From: G963663775 sp963664255
GTDB taxonomy: Bacteria > Bacillota > Clostridia > Oscillospirales > Butyricicoccaceae
Assembly (NCBI GenBank): GCA_963664255.1
Contig: OY760938.1
Coordinates: 496,001-560,000, forward strand
Reading direction: 5' to 3'
Length of the DNA: 64,000 bases
The notes beneath the pieces were generated by a model, which was not told where the DNA came from, made no database searches, and saw only the letters and a program-made list of their open reading frames with translations. Shown one piece after another: positions 15,655 to 24,732 of this stretch. Position 1 is the first letter of the stretch. Every line of letters starts with the position of its first letter. The position numbers and the translations under genes are program-made.

Positions 15655-15945
15655 GGGCAATACCGCACAATGACCTCGCCGGAAGCGTCACAGCCAGGTC
15701 ATGTAGCAAAGCAATTCAAAGACAAAAGAGCAGGTAGTCAGTCATCATTACACCATTAGAGCAAGGACTCGGCAAAGGAGCATCGCTGACACCCATCTGC
15801 GGGCAGGCAGGACGAAGGAATTTAGGGCAATGACCCTGTTAGACATGGGAGGTTTGCTGCCGCAGGAAAAGTGGGTTACCATCGCCAAAATATCGCAAAA
15901 CAAGCGACGCTTTGGTTGTCATGCCCATTTTCCCTGATTTGGTGC
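15655..15945 (+). ncRNA. Candidate guide (bridge/seek) RNA region of the IS110-family element
   Basis: Non-coding, between the transposase stop and the right end. It contains stem-forming segments, for example ATGACCT (15671 region) with AGGTCAT about 20 nt on. By analogy with IS1111-group elements, whose structured targeting RNA is encoded downstream of the transposase, this is the likely location. I cannot fold it or define loops here, so the boundaries are provisional. Confidence 0.4.
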
Positions 15946-16055
15946 ACTGGATGCAGTGCTGCTTCGCAATCGCTCTTTTGAATTTGGCGTAATTTTAAGA
16001 AAACGCGAGATTTTCAGAGAAAAACATTAGTTATTATAGGGAGGATAACAATCAT
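15946..16055 (+). promoter_or_regulatory. Right flank of IS110 element and nitroreductase upstream region
   Basis: A short palindrome GCACTGGATGCAGTGC lies at the element edge (about 15943-15958). Further on, AACATTAGTTATTATAGGG offers a -10-like TATTAT before the GGGAGGATAAC ribosome binding site. No gene. Confidence 0.35.
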
Positions 16056-16577
16056 ATGCGTGAAATCTTAAAAGTGATTAAAGAACGTCGTTCTACGCGT
16101 GCATTTAAACCGGCACAGCTTCCCATTGAAACCATCCAACAAATCGTGGAGGCTGGCACCTGGGCACCTAGCGGTATGGGCAAACAAGGCTGGCATTTCA
16201 CTGTGCTGCATTCCGCAGAGAAGTCTTTGGCACTTGCAAACGCAGTTGCGGCGGCTGACAATCGCGGTGCAGACTATAATTTTTATGGTGCTCCCACCCA
16301 AATCATCATTTCCAACCCACGCGGTGATGATAACGGTCTGCTGGACGCAGGCGCAGCGGTGCAGAACATTCTGCTCATGGCGCAGGCACTCGGTGTGGGT
16401 TCTTGCTGGATTAACCAAGTGCGCAACACCTGTGATGATGCTGCTGTGCGTGCACTGCTGCAGGAATATGGTGTGCCGGATGACCACGTGGTGACCGCTT
16501 CGGTTGCGCTGGGCTATATTGCCAAGGAAACCCCTGCAAAGGAACGTAACGACGGTCTGGTTACCATCACAGATTAA
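16056..16577 (+). CDS. Nitroreductase-family flavoprotein
   Basis: 173 aa. FMN-binding fold: IKERRSTRAFKPAQLP at the N-terminus (RRSxRxF phosphate contact), AGTWAPSGMGKQGWHFTVL, DAGAAVQNILLMAQALGVGSCWI and VALGYIAKETPAK. These NAD(P)H-dependent oxidoreductases reduce nitro or quinone compounds; the physiological substrate cannot be read from sequence. The start has GGGAGGATAACAATCAT ahead of ATG 16056. Confidence 0.9.
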   Translation: MREILKVIKERRSTRAFKPAQLPIETIQQIVEAGTWAPSGMGKQGWHFTVLHSAEKSLALANAVAAADNRGADYNFYGAPTQIIISNPRGDDNGLLDAGAAVQNILLMAQALGVGSCWINQVRNTCDDAAVRALLQEYGVPDDHVVTASVALGYIAKETPAKERNDGLVTITD

Positions 16578-16583
16578 GAACCT

Positions 16584-16620
16584 GTGGTCATGTTGGCTGA
16601 CAGCTGCCGACATGACCGCA
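16584..16620 (+). terminator. Hairpin between nitroreductase and sirtuin genes
   Basis: GGTCATGT pairs with ACATGACC around a 16-nt loop, just past the nitroreductase stop. The T-run is weak, so termination may be partial. Confidence 0.5.
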
Positions 16621-16706
16621 TTCTTTTGCATGAAAAACTTTTTCGCCCACGCAGGGTATGGTTCACCGCTCTGCGTGGCATTCTTGCGTAAAGGAGCGTT
16701 TTTGCA

Positions 16707-17423
16707 ATGACTGACCAACTCACAACTCTGCAGGACTGGGTCAACCATTCTGAGAACATTGTCTTTTTTGGCGGAGCAGGTGTATCCACCGAAAGCGGCA
16801 TCCCTGATTTTCGCTCAACCGATGGGCTCTATCAGCAAAATTATAAATTCCCACCTGAAACCATCCTCAGCCACACCTTTTTTCTGCAAAACACCGCAGA
16901 ATTTTATCGATTTTATCGTGAAAAAATGCTGTTTCTGGACGCAAAACCCAACGCCCTGCACCACAAGCTTGCCCAATGGGAGCAGCAGGGAAAACTGCGT
17001 GCCATTATCACCCAGAACATAGACGGACTGCACCAAGCCGCAGGCAGCCGCACCGTTTATGAACTGCACGGCTCGGTGCATCGCAATTTCTGCACCCATT
17101 GCCGCAAACCGTTTTCAGTAGACACGATTTTGGAGCAGCGTGGTGTCCCCAAATGCCCCTGCGGCGGCATCATCAAGCCGGATGTGGTGCTGTATGAGGA
17201 AAGCCTAAATGACCAGACGATGCAGGACAGCGTCCGTGCCATCCAAAATGCAGATATTCTCATCATCGGCGGCACTTCCCTTGCGGTCTATCCAGCCGCT
17301 GGTCTGATTCACTATTATCAAGGCCAAAAACTGGTGCTGGTCAACAAAACGCCCACCTCCGCTGACGCACACGCCAATCTGGTGCTGCGCGGCGCAATCG
17401 GCGAACTTTTCGCCCAACTGTAA
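16707..17423 (+). CDS. Sir2-family NAD-dependent protein deacylase
   Basis: 238-aa sirtuin removing acyl groups from lysines using NAD. Motifs: FFGGAGVSTESGIPDFRSTD (NAD pocket), ITQNIDGLHQAAG, the catalytic His in ELHGSVHRN, and a zinc knuckle C-x2-C ... C-x-C (CTHC, then CPCGG). GGTSLAVYPAAGL closes the Rossmann fold. AAAGGAG precedes ATG 16707. CobB/SrtN-like; the substrate acyl type is not predictable. Confidence 0.93.
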   Translation: MTDQLTTLQDWVNHSENIVFFGGAGVSTESGIPDFRSTDGLYQQNYKFPPETILSHTFFLQNTAEFYRFYREKMLFLDAKPNALHHKLAQWEQQGKLRAIITQNIDGLHQAAGSRTVYELHGSVHRNFCTHCRKPFSVDTILEQRGVPKCPCGGIIKPDVVLYEESLNDQTMQDSVRAIQNADILIIGGTSLAVYPAAGLIHYYQGQKLVLVNKTPTSADAHANLVLRGAIGELFAQL

Positions 17424-17458
17424 TCATCTAAGTATTTTATAACCAGGAGGATTTTAAT

Positions 17459-17929
17459 ATGTCTGCATCAACCTGCTGCGGTGGCTGCCAGAACGGCTGT
17501 GGCGGCTGCCATAGCGTTTCGACCCCGTCTTTAGACGCCGCACAACAAGAATTTTTAAACGCGCTCGCTGTACAGAAAACACTGCCTGTTGCCCGCTTCG
17601 TCCGGATGAATGACCAAATCGATGATGTTTGCATTGTCGCACTGGAGCCGGTCTATCTCATGTCACCCACCGACAGCATGGAAGCGGTCAAAGCCTACGG
17701 TGCATTTTTGACCGAACTGGAGGAACTGGGTTTGCTCACGCTGTCCTATGAAACGCCTCTGCCCGACTATTCCTATTTAGAATATCACACCAGTTCTCTG
17801 TTTGCTTTTTTCCAAGAAACGGTGCGAGAAGGCTCGAAAAATGCAACATTTCTCGGAAATACTGCGGTTTTAGAATGCGGCAGTATCGCTCTGACCGATT
17901 TTGGGGCACGCTGTGTGGCTGCGTGCTGA
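17459..17929 (+). CDS. Uncharacterised protein with Cys/Gly-rich N-terminus
   Basis: 156 aa with a strong AGGAGG before ATG 17459. The first 20 residues are packed with Cys and Gly (STCCGGCQNGCGGCH), a possible metal or FeS site or a redox switch. The rest is an alpha/beta protein with no motif I can name (VYLMSPTDSMEAVKAYGAFL; LFAFFQETVREGSKN). It follows the sirtuin gene after 35 nt and is probably co-transcribed. Confidence 0.75.
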   Translation: MSASTCCGGCQNGCGGCHSVSTPSLDAAQQEFLNALAVQKTLPVARFVRMNDQIDDVCIVALEPVYLMSPTDSMEAVKAYGAFLTELEELGLLTLSYETPLPDYSYLEYHTSSLFAFFQETVREGSKNATFLGNTAVLECGSIALTDFGARCVAAC

Positions 17930-18021
17930 ACCCATGCTTTGCAACTTGCTTGTTTTCTTATGCCCAAAAATATGATATACTATTTGCATTATAAACGTGT
18001 ATTTCAAAGGAGGTTCTTGAT

Positions 18022-18579
18022 ATGCAGGAATCGATTGCATCCCAAGTGCAGCAGGCACTGACCGAACTCTGTGACACCGCCAAGTTGCAAGCAGGTGATT
18101 TGCTCGTTATTGGCTGTTCTTCCAGTGAAGTCATTGGACAGCGCATTGGCACAGATTCCAATGTTGATGTTGCCAAGGAAATTTTCGATAGTGCTTATGC
18201 GCTCTTGCAGGCACGTGGCATTTATCTTGCCGCACAATGCTGTGAGCACCTCAACCGCGCTTTGATTGTGGAACGTGCGGCTGCGGAGCGATTTGGTCTG
18301 GAAGCCGTCAATGTCATTCCGCACCCCAAGGCTGGCGGCTCCTTTGCCACCGCGGCATACCACGCCTTTTCTGCCCCCACTGCGGTGGAAACCCTGCGCC
18401 AGTCGGCACGTGCTGGCATCGACATCGGCGGCACGTTGATTGGCATGCACATCAAGCCCGTTGTGGTGCCGGTGCGTTTGCAGTTGCAAAAAATCGGCAA
18501 TGCCACTTTGATTTGTGCGCGTTCTCGTGCAAAATTTGTCGGTGGCAGTCGTGCGCACTATGACGACAACCTACTATAA
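18022..18579 (+). CDS. UPF0340 / TIGR01440 family protein (YwlG-like)
   Basis: 185 aa matching a widespread Firmicutes family of unknown function. Recognisable stretches: LVIGCSSSEVIGQRIGT, RGIYLAAQCCEHLNRALIVE, VNVIPHPKAGGSFATAAY and DIGGTLIGMHIKPVVVPV. Length is typical. AAAGGAGG precedes ATG 18022, and a TATGATATACT promoter box lies about 55 nt upstream. Confidence 0.92.
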   Translation: MQESIASQVQQALTELCDTAKLQAGDLLVIGCSSSEVIGQRIGTDSNVDVAKEIFDSAYALLQARGIYLAAQCCEHLNRALIVERAAAERFGLEAVNVIPHPKAGGSFATAAYHAFSAPTAVETLRQSARAGIDIGGTLIGMHIKPVVVPVRLQLQKIGNATLICARSRAKFVGGSRAHYDDNLL

Positions 18580-18612
18580 ACGTACCCGTATCACAGACAG
18601 CGAGGAGAGCAT

Positions 18613-19329
18613 ATGCAGTTAAAGTTTGCTATATTTGATTTGGATGATACCTTATATTCCAGCTGGGAAGAGGCTGACCGTGCTGCCTATGTGGCAGTTG
18701 GCAGCTGTGCTGAGGGGCTTTGCGGCATTCCTGCACAGACCTTCACCGAAATGTTTCACCAAAAGCGTTTGGAGGTCTTTCAGGAGCTTGGCAACGTCGG
18801 CAGTGCCCACAACCGTGGATTGTATGCCCAGCGTGCCTTGGAAGCACTCAACATCAACCCCATTCCCTATGCAACTGCAATTTTTGAGGCATATTGGGAA
18901 GCGGTTTTGAACACCATTGTATTGCGTCCGGAAATTCCGCAGATTTTTGCAGATTTGCGCCATGCAGGGGTGAAAATCGGCATTTGCACCAATATGACAG
19001 CAGAAATCCAACTGCGCAAGCTGCAGCATCTTGGTGTTGCCAATCTGATTGACATTTTTGTGTCCAGTGAGGAAGCCGGTGCAGACAAACCCCACCCTGC
19101 CGCCTTCGCACTTGCACTTGCCAAAGCCAATGCTGCACCACAGGAAGCGGTGTTCATCGGGGATAATTTCCATCATGATGTCGTCGGTGCAGCGGCAACC
19201 TCCATCCCTTCCATTTGGCTGAATTGGACAAATCTTCCCTCTCATCCCGAAGAAAAGACCCATCGAGAGGCAAAAAACATGCGCGAAGTTTCCCATATTC
19301 TGCAGGAACTCTTGCATCCCCATAGATAA
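18613..19329 (+). CDS. HAD-superfamily hydrolase
   Basis: 238 aa. HAD motifs: I FDLDDTLYSS (nucleophile and acid Asp), II CTNMT, III ADKPHPAAF with Lys, and IV VFIGDNFHHDVVGAA. The helical cap between I and II places it with subfamily I phosphatases such as YjjG-type nucleotidases. Substrate unknown. It lies 33 nt after the UPF0340 gene with GCGAGGAGAGC before ATG, so likely one operon. Confidence 0.88.
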   Translation: MQLKFAIFDLDDTLYSSWEEADRAAYVAVGSCAEGLCGIPAQTFTEMFHQKRLEVFQELGNVGSAHNRGLYAQRALEALNINPIPYATAIFEAYWEAVLNTIVLRPEIPQIFADLRHAGVKIGICTNMTAEIQLRKLQHLGVANLIDIFVSSEEAGADKPHPAAFALALAKANAAPQEAVFIGDNFHHDVVGAAATSIPSIWLNWTNLPSHPEEKTHREAKNMREVSHILQELLHPHR

Positions 19330-19481
19330 CTGTATGTTTTCAGTCTCACTGCAAAACCTTCCTGTGGTCTTGCAGTGTTTTTTTGTGTACACAGGCTTTA
19401 CAAATTTCGCTAAATTGTGATAGACTCTTATCAGTACCAGCCTCACATAACACGCCTGCTTTATAAAAGGAGGGCTATTGC

Positions 19482-21014
19482 ATGCCATTTGAGCGAACTT
19501 ATTCACAGCCGGACAGTGATGAACGCATCATTGACGGCGTTCTGGAAGAATTTTTGGGATTATGCGATATGCCGCACGCTTCGGGCAATGAGCAACAGAT
19601 TTCCGATTATCTCATGGCGCGTCTGCGGCGCATGGGGCTTTCCCCCATACAGGATGACAGTCTGAATGTAATTGCGGATATGCCTGCCACATCCGGCTGT
19701 GAAACTGCACCACTGACCGCCATCCAAGGGCATATGGACATGGTTTGTGCGGTGCAGGAAGGTAGTGCATTTTGTGCTGAAACCGACCCTATCATTGCCA
19801 TGGTGCGGGATGGGCGTCTGTGCACCAACGGCACTTCCTCCTTGGGTGCGGATTGCAACATTGGCAACGCCGCTCTGCTCTATCTTTTGCAGCATCCCAA
19901 TACTGCCCATGGTCCGATTCGCCTGCTGTTCACCACCGCTGAAGAGATTGGACTGCAGGGTGCGCTGCGCATGGACAAGCAGTACCTAGCCGACGTGCAA
20001 TATCTCATCAATACGGATGGATTTCAGCAGGGCGATGTGGTGATTTCCTCCTCTGGTGGACGGCGGGAAACCTATATGCGTCCACTGCATACCACCGTCC
20101 CCAATGGCAACCGCGCGTTTCACCTGAAATTGGAGGGGTTTCTTGGCGGGCATTCCGGATATGATATTCACAAAGACCGCGCCAATACCATAAAGCTGAT
20201 GTGTGTCTTTCTCAGCGAGCTTTCGCAAGAATTCCCATTTTCTATTGCGCAGCTGCGTGGCGGTGTTTCGCACAATGCCATCCCCTTCTGGTGTGAAACA
20301 GTCTTGGTGCTGTCGGACGCACATGAAGCTGCCTTGCAAAAGGCTTGCTTTCGCTTGAGCCAAAAAATTTCCGATATGTATCGCGTTACCGACAGCAACG
20401 GTCACTTAAAGCTGCGTTCCTGCGAGCTTCCGGAGCGTGTCTGGACGGATGCCTGCACACGCGGCACCTTGGATTTATGCATTCTCATTTATAACGGCGT
20501 CTACTCCATGAACAGCTATGTGCCTGACCGCGTGAGTTCCTCCTCCAATCTGGGGCGCATTTTAGTCAATGCGCAAGGGCAAATTGAGGTGCGCAGTATG
20601 GTACGTTGCGCGGTGGATGCCAATGAAGAAATCATCACGCTGCAGCATCGCCGCGCTGCCGACATGACTGGTTTTCAAATGACCACACGTGGCTATAGCG
20701 GTTGGCCGGGCACCACCCGAAACCCCCTTGCAGGGCTGATGGACCGGCTGTATTTCCGCCAAACGGGACAGCATCTGCACATCACCGCCATGCACGCCGG
20801 CTTAGAAACCTCAGCATTTTACGAAAAAAATCCGAACTTGGTGCTCATCAGTGCCGGTATGACCGTCCACAACCCCCATTCCTTGGACGAAAATGTCGAA
20901 ATTTCTTCCATCCCGCCCTATGTCAAGCTGCTGCACAGCACCTTAAAGTCCATTGGGCATGGTCTGTTGTCCACCGAACAAAAGGACGAAGTTCGTCTGC
21001 CTGCCGCACTGTAA
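19482..21014 (+). CDS. pepD: Aminoacyl-histidine dipeptidase (M20 family)
   Basis: 510-aa metallo-dipeptidase cleaving Xaa-His and other dipeptides. Metal and catalytic motifs: AIQGHMDMVCA, LGADCNIGNAALL, LFTTAEEIGLQGA with the catalytic Glu pair, and INTDGFQQGD. A lid domain (GGHSGYDIHKDRANTIKLM) is followed by the C-terminal metal region (TAMHAGLETSAFYEKNP). AAAAGGAGG lies before ATG 19482. Full family length. Confidence 0.92.
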   Translation: MPFERTYSQPDSDERIIDGVLEEFLGLCDMPHASGNEQQISDYLMARLRRMGLSPIQDDSLNVIADMPATSGCETAPLTAIQGHMDMVCAVQEGSAFCAETDPIIAMVRDGRLCTNGTSSLGADCNIGNAALLYLLQHPNTAHGPIRLLFTTAEEIGLQGALRMDKQYLADVQYLINTDGFQQGDVVISSSGGRRETYMRPLHTTVPNGNRAFHLKLEGFLGGHSGYDIHKDRANTIKLMCVFLSELSQEFPFSIAQLRGGVSHNAIPFWCETVLVLSDAHEAALQKACFRLSQKISDMYRVTDSNGHLKLRSCELPERVWTDACTRGTLDLCILIYNGVYSMNSYVPDRVSSSSNLGRILVNAQGQIEVRSMVRCAVDANEEIITLQHRRAADMTGFQMTTRGYSGWPGTTRNPLAGLMDRLYFRQTGQHLHITAMHAGLETSAFYEKNPNLVLISAGMTVHNPHSLDENVEISSIPPYVKLLHSTLKSIGHGLLSTEQKDEVRLPAAL

Positions 21015-21051
21015 TCCTGATTTTATTTTTCCCAAAGAGAGGTTTTTTTGC

Positions 21052-21750
21052 ATGGATGCACCCGAAAATATACCATCCCCCCGTCAACCGCCTGCCCGCA
21101 CCAAGCCCTCTATCCATGAACAACTGCATATCGGCGTCCTTCTGGCGTTTGTCGGTGGCTTTTTAGATATTTATACCTATTTGGAGCGTGGACACGTGTT
21201 TGCCAATGCACAAAGCGGCAATATGGTGCTGATGAGCTTATCCATTGCACTGGGGCAGTGGTACGGTGCTTGGTGCTATGCGCTGCCGGTTTTCGCCTAT
21301 GCACTGGGCACACGCATCACAGAGCATTTCAAGCGGCGCAAACTGCCCCACTGGCATCATTTTGTGTTGATTCTGGAGGCAATTATTTTAGTAGGGGTCG
21401 GTTTTTGGCCGATTTCTTCCTCCAATGTGGTTGTAAATATTTTGATTTCTCTGGTCTGTGCCATGCAAGTCAACAGCTTTCGCACCCTTGTGGGCACGCC
21501 CTATGCAACTACCATGTGCACTGGAAATCTGCGTTCCGCTATTGAAGAATGGGTCAAGTTCCATCGGGACCGCAACAAAGAGGCAGGCATAAAATTTGTG
21601 CGTTACATGACTATTATTATTGCATTTTGTGCGGGTGCAGTGGTTGGCGTGCCGCTGTCCATGCTGTTTTCCAGCTATTCCATCTGGTTCTGTGTCTTGA
21701 TTTTGGCGATTACTATATTTCTCATATTGCGCGAGAAACAGACTGACTAA
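21052..21750 (+). CDS. DUF1275 (YoaK-type) membrane protein
   Basis: 232 aa with about six hydrophobic segments. Start ATG 21052 follows AGAGAGG. Family signatures: VGGFLDIYTYLERGHVFANA, AQSGNMVLMSLSIA and VNSFRTLVGTPYATTMCTGN. The function of this family is unknown. It overlaps the stop region of the convergent gene at 21747 by a few bases. Confidence 0.9.
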   Translation: MDAPENIPSPRQPPARTKPSIHEQLHIGVLLAFVGGFLDIYTYLERGHVFANAQSGNMVLMSLSIALGQWYGAWCYALPVFAYALGTRITEHFKRRKLPHWHHFVLILEAIILVGVGFWPISSSNVVVNILISLVCAMQVNSFRTLVGTPYATTMCTGNLRSAIEEWVKFHRDRNKEAGIKFVRYMTIIIAFCAGAVVGVPLSMLFSSYSIWFCVLILAITIFLILREKQTD

Positions 21751-22127
21751 AACACGTTGGAAACTTTAAACCGTGTATAATCCACCAAATGCTGGAGCAT
21801 ATCATACAACTGCGCAGATTCCACGAAATATTCCCCATCATCTTGATTTTTCATGTATTGCAGGGCGCGCAGATAAATATTTTCGATTTCATCAATTTCA
21901 TCGTGATGTACGATAGCACCAAGCATGGACTGATGGTCAATCCACAAGCCATAGCTTTCCGAAAACACCGCCAGTGCCTCTGCATCATTTTCCACGCGCA
22001 CCAGCTCATCGGTCTGCAACACATGATTGGACAGCTCCTCCATCAGCAAATCCAACCGCTGGTTGCTGTAAATCGACACACCGACGACGACGAGCATCAA
22101 AACGACTGCCAGTATAACTCGCCTCAT
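21747..22127 (-). CDS. DUF4363-like protein with N-terminal membrane anchor
   Basis: 126 aa from ATG 22127, whose ATGA overlaps the stop of the upstream DUF421 gene, so translation is probably coupled. One hydrophobic helix (VILAVVLMLVVVGVSIYSN) is followed by a helical outside domain (ALAVFSESYGLWIDHQSML). DUF421-DUF4363 pairs are common in Clostridia; the function is unknown. Confidence 0.85.
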   Translation of the reverse strand: MRRVILAVVLMLVVVGVSIYSNQRLDLLMEELSNHVLQTDELVRVENDAEALAVFSESYGLWIDHQSMLGAIVHHDEIDEIENIYLRALQYMKNQDDGEYFVESAQLYDMLQHLVDYTRFKVSNVF

Positions 22128-22807
22128 GCTTTCCGCTCCTTTTCTTGCAAAAATGTGTTGCCGCAATCATCCAAGGTCATCAAGAACACATCGCGTATTT
22201 CTTGGATACCGGCTTTTTGCACCTGCTGACGCAGCGCATGCTCATCTTTCCCCAAAATCCGCAGGTTTTTTTGCACCAATTTCCCATCGGAGATGACCAC
22301 AAGGGGCAGCCCGCTGTCCTGTGAGGTCGCCTGCGGCATCATCTGCGCCGTCAAAGGTCGATAGGGTGCCTGCAGCACATAGGTTAGCTTGCCGTTTGCC
22401 TCAATGACGCCGTATTTGACTTGACTAACCGATTCAATGTTGTTTTGTCGCAATGCTTCCAGTACCTCATCCACGGTAATGCGCATTTCTTTGAGTTTTT
22501 TTTGGTCAATGTGACCTCTGCGGATGATGATGGTCGCTTTTCCGTTGAACAAACGCCGCAGCCCCATGCTTTTGATGCCCAGAAACGACACAAAAATTTC
22601 AATCACCACCAAGGTTGCAATGGGTATGATGCCTGTTACCAGTGGCGTTCCCAAATCCTGCATCGGAATTGCTGCCAATTCACTGATTAGAATGGTTGTT
22701 ACCAAATCCGATGGCTCCAACTCTCCAATTTGCCGCTTTCCCATAAATCGCATACCTGCAATCACGCAAACATATAGTATCAAGGCTCGAATCATGGATA
22801 TAAACAT
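22124..22807 (-). CDS. DUF421 (YetF/YrbG-type) membrane protein
   Basis: 227 aa: three membrane helices, then two soluble YetF lobes. Signatures: GMRFMGKRQIGELEPSDLVTTI, SELAAIPMQDLG, NGKATIIIRRGHIDQKKLKE and VKYGVIEANGKLTYVLQAP. The family is membrane-bound with unclear function. Co-transcribed with the downstream DUF4363-like gene through an ATGA overlap. Confidence 0.92.
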   Translation of the reverse strand: MFISMIRALILYVCVIAGMRFMGKRQIGELEPSDLVTTILISELAAIPMQDLGTPLVTGIIPIATLVVIEIFVSFLGIKSMGLRRLFNGKATIIIRRGHIDQKKLKEMRITVDEVLEALRQNNIESVSQVKYGVIEANGKLTYVLQAPYRPLTAQMMPQATSQDSGLPLVVISDGKLVQKNLRILGKDEHALRQQVQKAGIQEIRDVFLMTLDDCGNTFLQEKERKA

Positions 22808-22947
22808 AATAACACTCCTTCACTGGGTGATACATCTATTTTTTCGATTTCCAGCTGCTTTTATACACGCTATCTGTCTTTTTTCCATGTGACGTGAGAA
22901 TACTTCCACTGCACATTTCATACACAACTGTTAAAAGGAGTTCCATC

Positions 22948-24654
22948 ATGAAAAACAAAGCTGAAAACAAACCTAAGCGCAAAGCCAAAAGCTTCATCGT
23001 TGGCGTAGTGACCTTCCTGCTGCTTTCTGCACTGGCTTGTCTCTTTTTGATGCCGACCATCAACCCTACCTCGTTCTCATTCTGGTTTCTGCTCGCAATC
23101 GTTGCAGCAATCAGCGGTGCAAGTTCATTTTTCGCTGAGGATTCTGACCGATTTCCTGTCATGTCAAAAATTTTTCTTGGCATCGTTTCTGTTTCTATTT
23201 TAATTTTAATTGTCGGCACGATTTTTTCGTTTAAAATCTTCCATGCCCAGCGATATGCCAACCTGCTTTCTGTCGAGCCGGCAGACATTGCCGACTATAA
23301 CATTACCTTGCAGGATGTGCCCCTGTTGGACAAAGATTCTGCTTTTTTGCTCGCCAACCGTAAAATGGGCGTTTTGGTGGATTTGGTTTCCCAATTTTCC
23401 TTAGACGAATATGAAAACACGCAAATCAACTATAATGGAACCCCTTCTCGTGTTCTGCCGCTGCAATACTCTGGATTTTTCAAATATTGGAACAACCGTG
23501 CCGAAGGTATTCCCGGTTATGTAAAAGTCGATATGGCAACCCAAAAAGCCGAAATGTGCAATGTAGATGGTGGTATTCACTATTCACCGAGTGCTTATTT
23601 CTTCAAAAATTTGCAATTTCATGTCTATTGGTATGACCCGACCGCGATGACCGACAGCTATACCTTTGATGTAGATGATGATGGACATCCCTATTGGGTG
23701 GTGCGCATCGTGAAGCATACCATCGGTTTGTTCAGCGGCACGGATATGCGCGCTGTCTTGCTGGTGGATGCTGTCACGGGTGACATCCAAAAATATGCGC
23801 TTGCCGATGTCCCTGCTTGGGTGGATACGGTTTACCCCGCCGACATGATTATTAGTCAATATGATTTGCATGGCACCCTCCACAACGGCTTCTGGAACTC
23901 TAAAATCGGTCAAAAAGAGGTTGTAAAGACCACTTCCGGCTATAATTATATCACATATGACGGCGATGTTTATCTCTACACCGGCATCACCTCAGTTGTC
24001 AGTGATGAATCGAATATCGGCTTTATTTTCACCAATTTACGCACCAAGGAAACCAAGCAGTTTACCTTGCCCTCCGCAGAGGAATTTTCCGCGATGGAGT
24101 CGGCCGAAGGGCAGGTACAGCATTTGAGCTATGATGCGACCTTCCCCATTTTGGTCAAGGTGGCAGGTCAGCCCACCTATTGCATGACCTTAAAGGATGC
24201 AGGTGGTCTGGTCAAGCTCTATGCCATGGTAAATGCGGAAAACTATCAAGTTGTGGTGACAGGTGCTTCTATCAACGAAACCATGGATAATTATGTGAAA
24301 GCACTTGCCAGCAATAATATTGCGCATGAATCTGCCGATTATGTTGCCGAAACCACAGAAACAGGCGATACGCAGGCAGTCGCCACTGAAACGGCTACCG
24401 GTGTTATTTTGGAGATTCGCTCTGCCAACATGGATGGCACCACCTACTATTATCTTCAGTTGCAGGGCATCTCCGGACGCTTTGAAATCCCTGCGACAGA
24501 CAAGGATGTCATTTTTGCAAACCTTGGCGATACCGCTACGGTGCAGTATGACGTGGCAAACGTCGACCAATCGATTATCTCAGCAACCTTGGTTTCGCTG
24601 CAATCCTCCCCTGTCGCGACCACCCCAACTGCAACGGAGCAAATACCTGCCTAA
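22948..24654 (+). CDS. Membrane-anchored protein with large extracytoplasmic region, unknown function
   Basis: 568 aa from ATG 22948 (AAAAGGAG upstream). A basic N-terminus (KNKAENKPKRKAKS) leads to three hydrophobic helices (VGVVTFLLLSALACLFLMP; FWFLLAIVAAISGASSFF; IFLGIVSVSILILIVGTIF), then about 440 residues outside with many aromatic strands (DDDGHPYWVVRIVKHTIG; YTGITSVVSDESNIGF). The C-terminal 80 residues resemble a small beta domain (GVILEIRSANMDGTTYYYLQ). No named family recognised. Confidence 0.75.
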   Translation: MKNKAENKPKRKAKSFIVGVVTFLLLSALACLFLMPTINPTSFSFWFLLAIVAAISGASSFFAEDSDRFPVMSKIFLGIVSVSILILIVGTIFSFKIFHAQRYANLLSVEPADIADYNITLQDVPLLDKDSAFLLANRKMGVLVDLVSQFSLDEYENTQINYNGTPSRVLPLQYSGFFKYWNNRAEGIPGYVKVDMATQKAEMCNVDGGIHYSPSAYFFKNLQFHVYWYDPTAMTDSYTFDVDDDGHPYWVVRIVKHTIGLFSGTDMRAVLLVDAVTGDIQKYALADVPAWVDTVYPADMIISQYDLHGTLHNGFWNSKIGQKEVVKTTSGYNYITYDGDVYLYTGITSVVSDESNIGFIFTNLRTKETKQFTLPSAEEFSAMESAEGQVQHLSYDATFPILVKVAGQPTYCMTLKDAGGLVKLYAMVNAENYQVVVTGASINETMDNYVKALASNNIAHESADYVAETTETGDTQAVATETATGVILEIRSANMDGTTYYYLQLQGISGRFEIPATDKDVIFANLGDTATVQYDVANVDQSIISATLVSLQSSPVATTPTATEQIPA

Positions 24655-24680
24655 ATTAAGAACCTGCATTCAAAACGGCA

Positions 24681-24718
24681 AAAAGGCGATTCCTCAACAC
24701 GAGGAATCGCCTTTTTTG
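24681..24718 (+). terminator. Strong terminator
   Basis: AAAAGGCGATTCCTC/GAGGAATCGCCTTTTTT around a 5-nt loop after the 586-codon ORF. Its A-end also makes it usable for the converging aguB gene. Confidence 0.9.
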
Positions 24719-24732
24719 TGTCATTGATATGG

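Larger units (their letters stand above)
14265..15945 (+). mobile_element. IS110-family element, IS1111-like layout
   Basis: A transposase gene with about 110 nt before it and about 285 nt of non-coding sequence after it. A 7-bp inverted pair GACAACC (14296-14302) / GGTTGTC (15914-15920), with looser GGG-AAAA-GGG similarity outside it, resembles the subterminal repeats of the IS1111 group. Ends are estimated, since members lack true terminal repeats and target duplications. The long 3' non-coding end is where IS1111-type elements encode their guide (bridge/seek) RNA. Confidence 0.7.
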
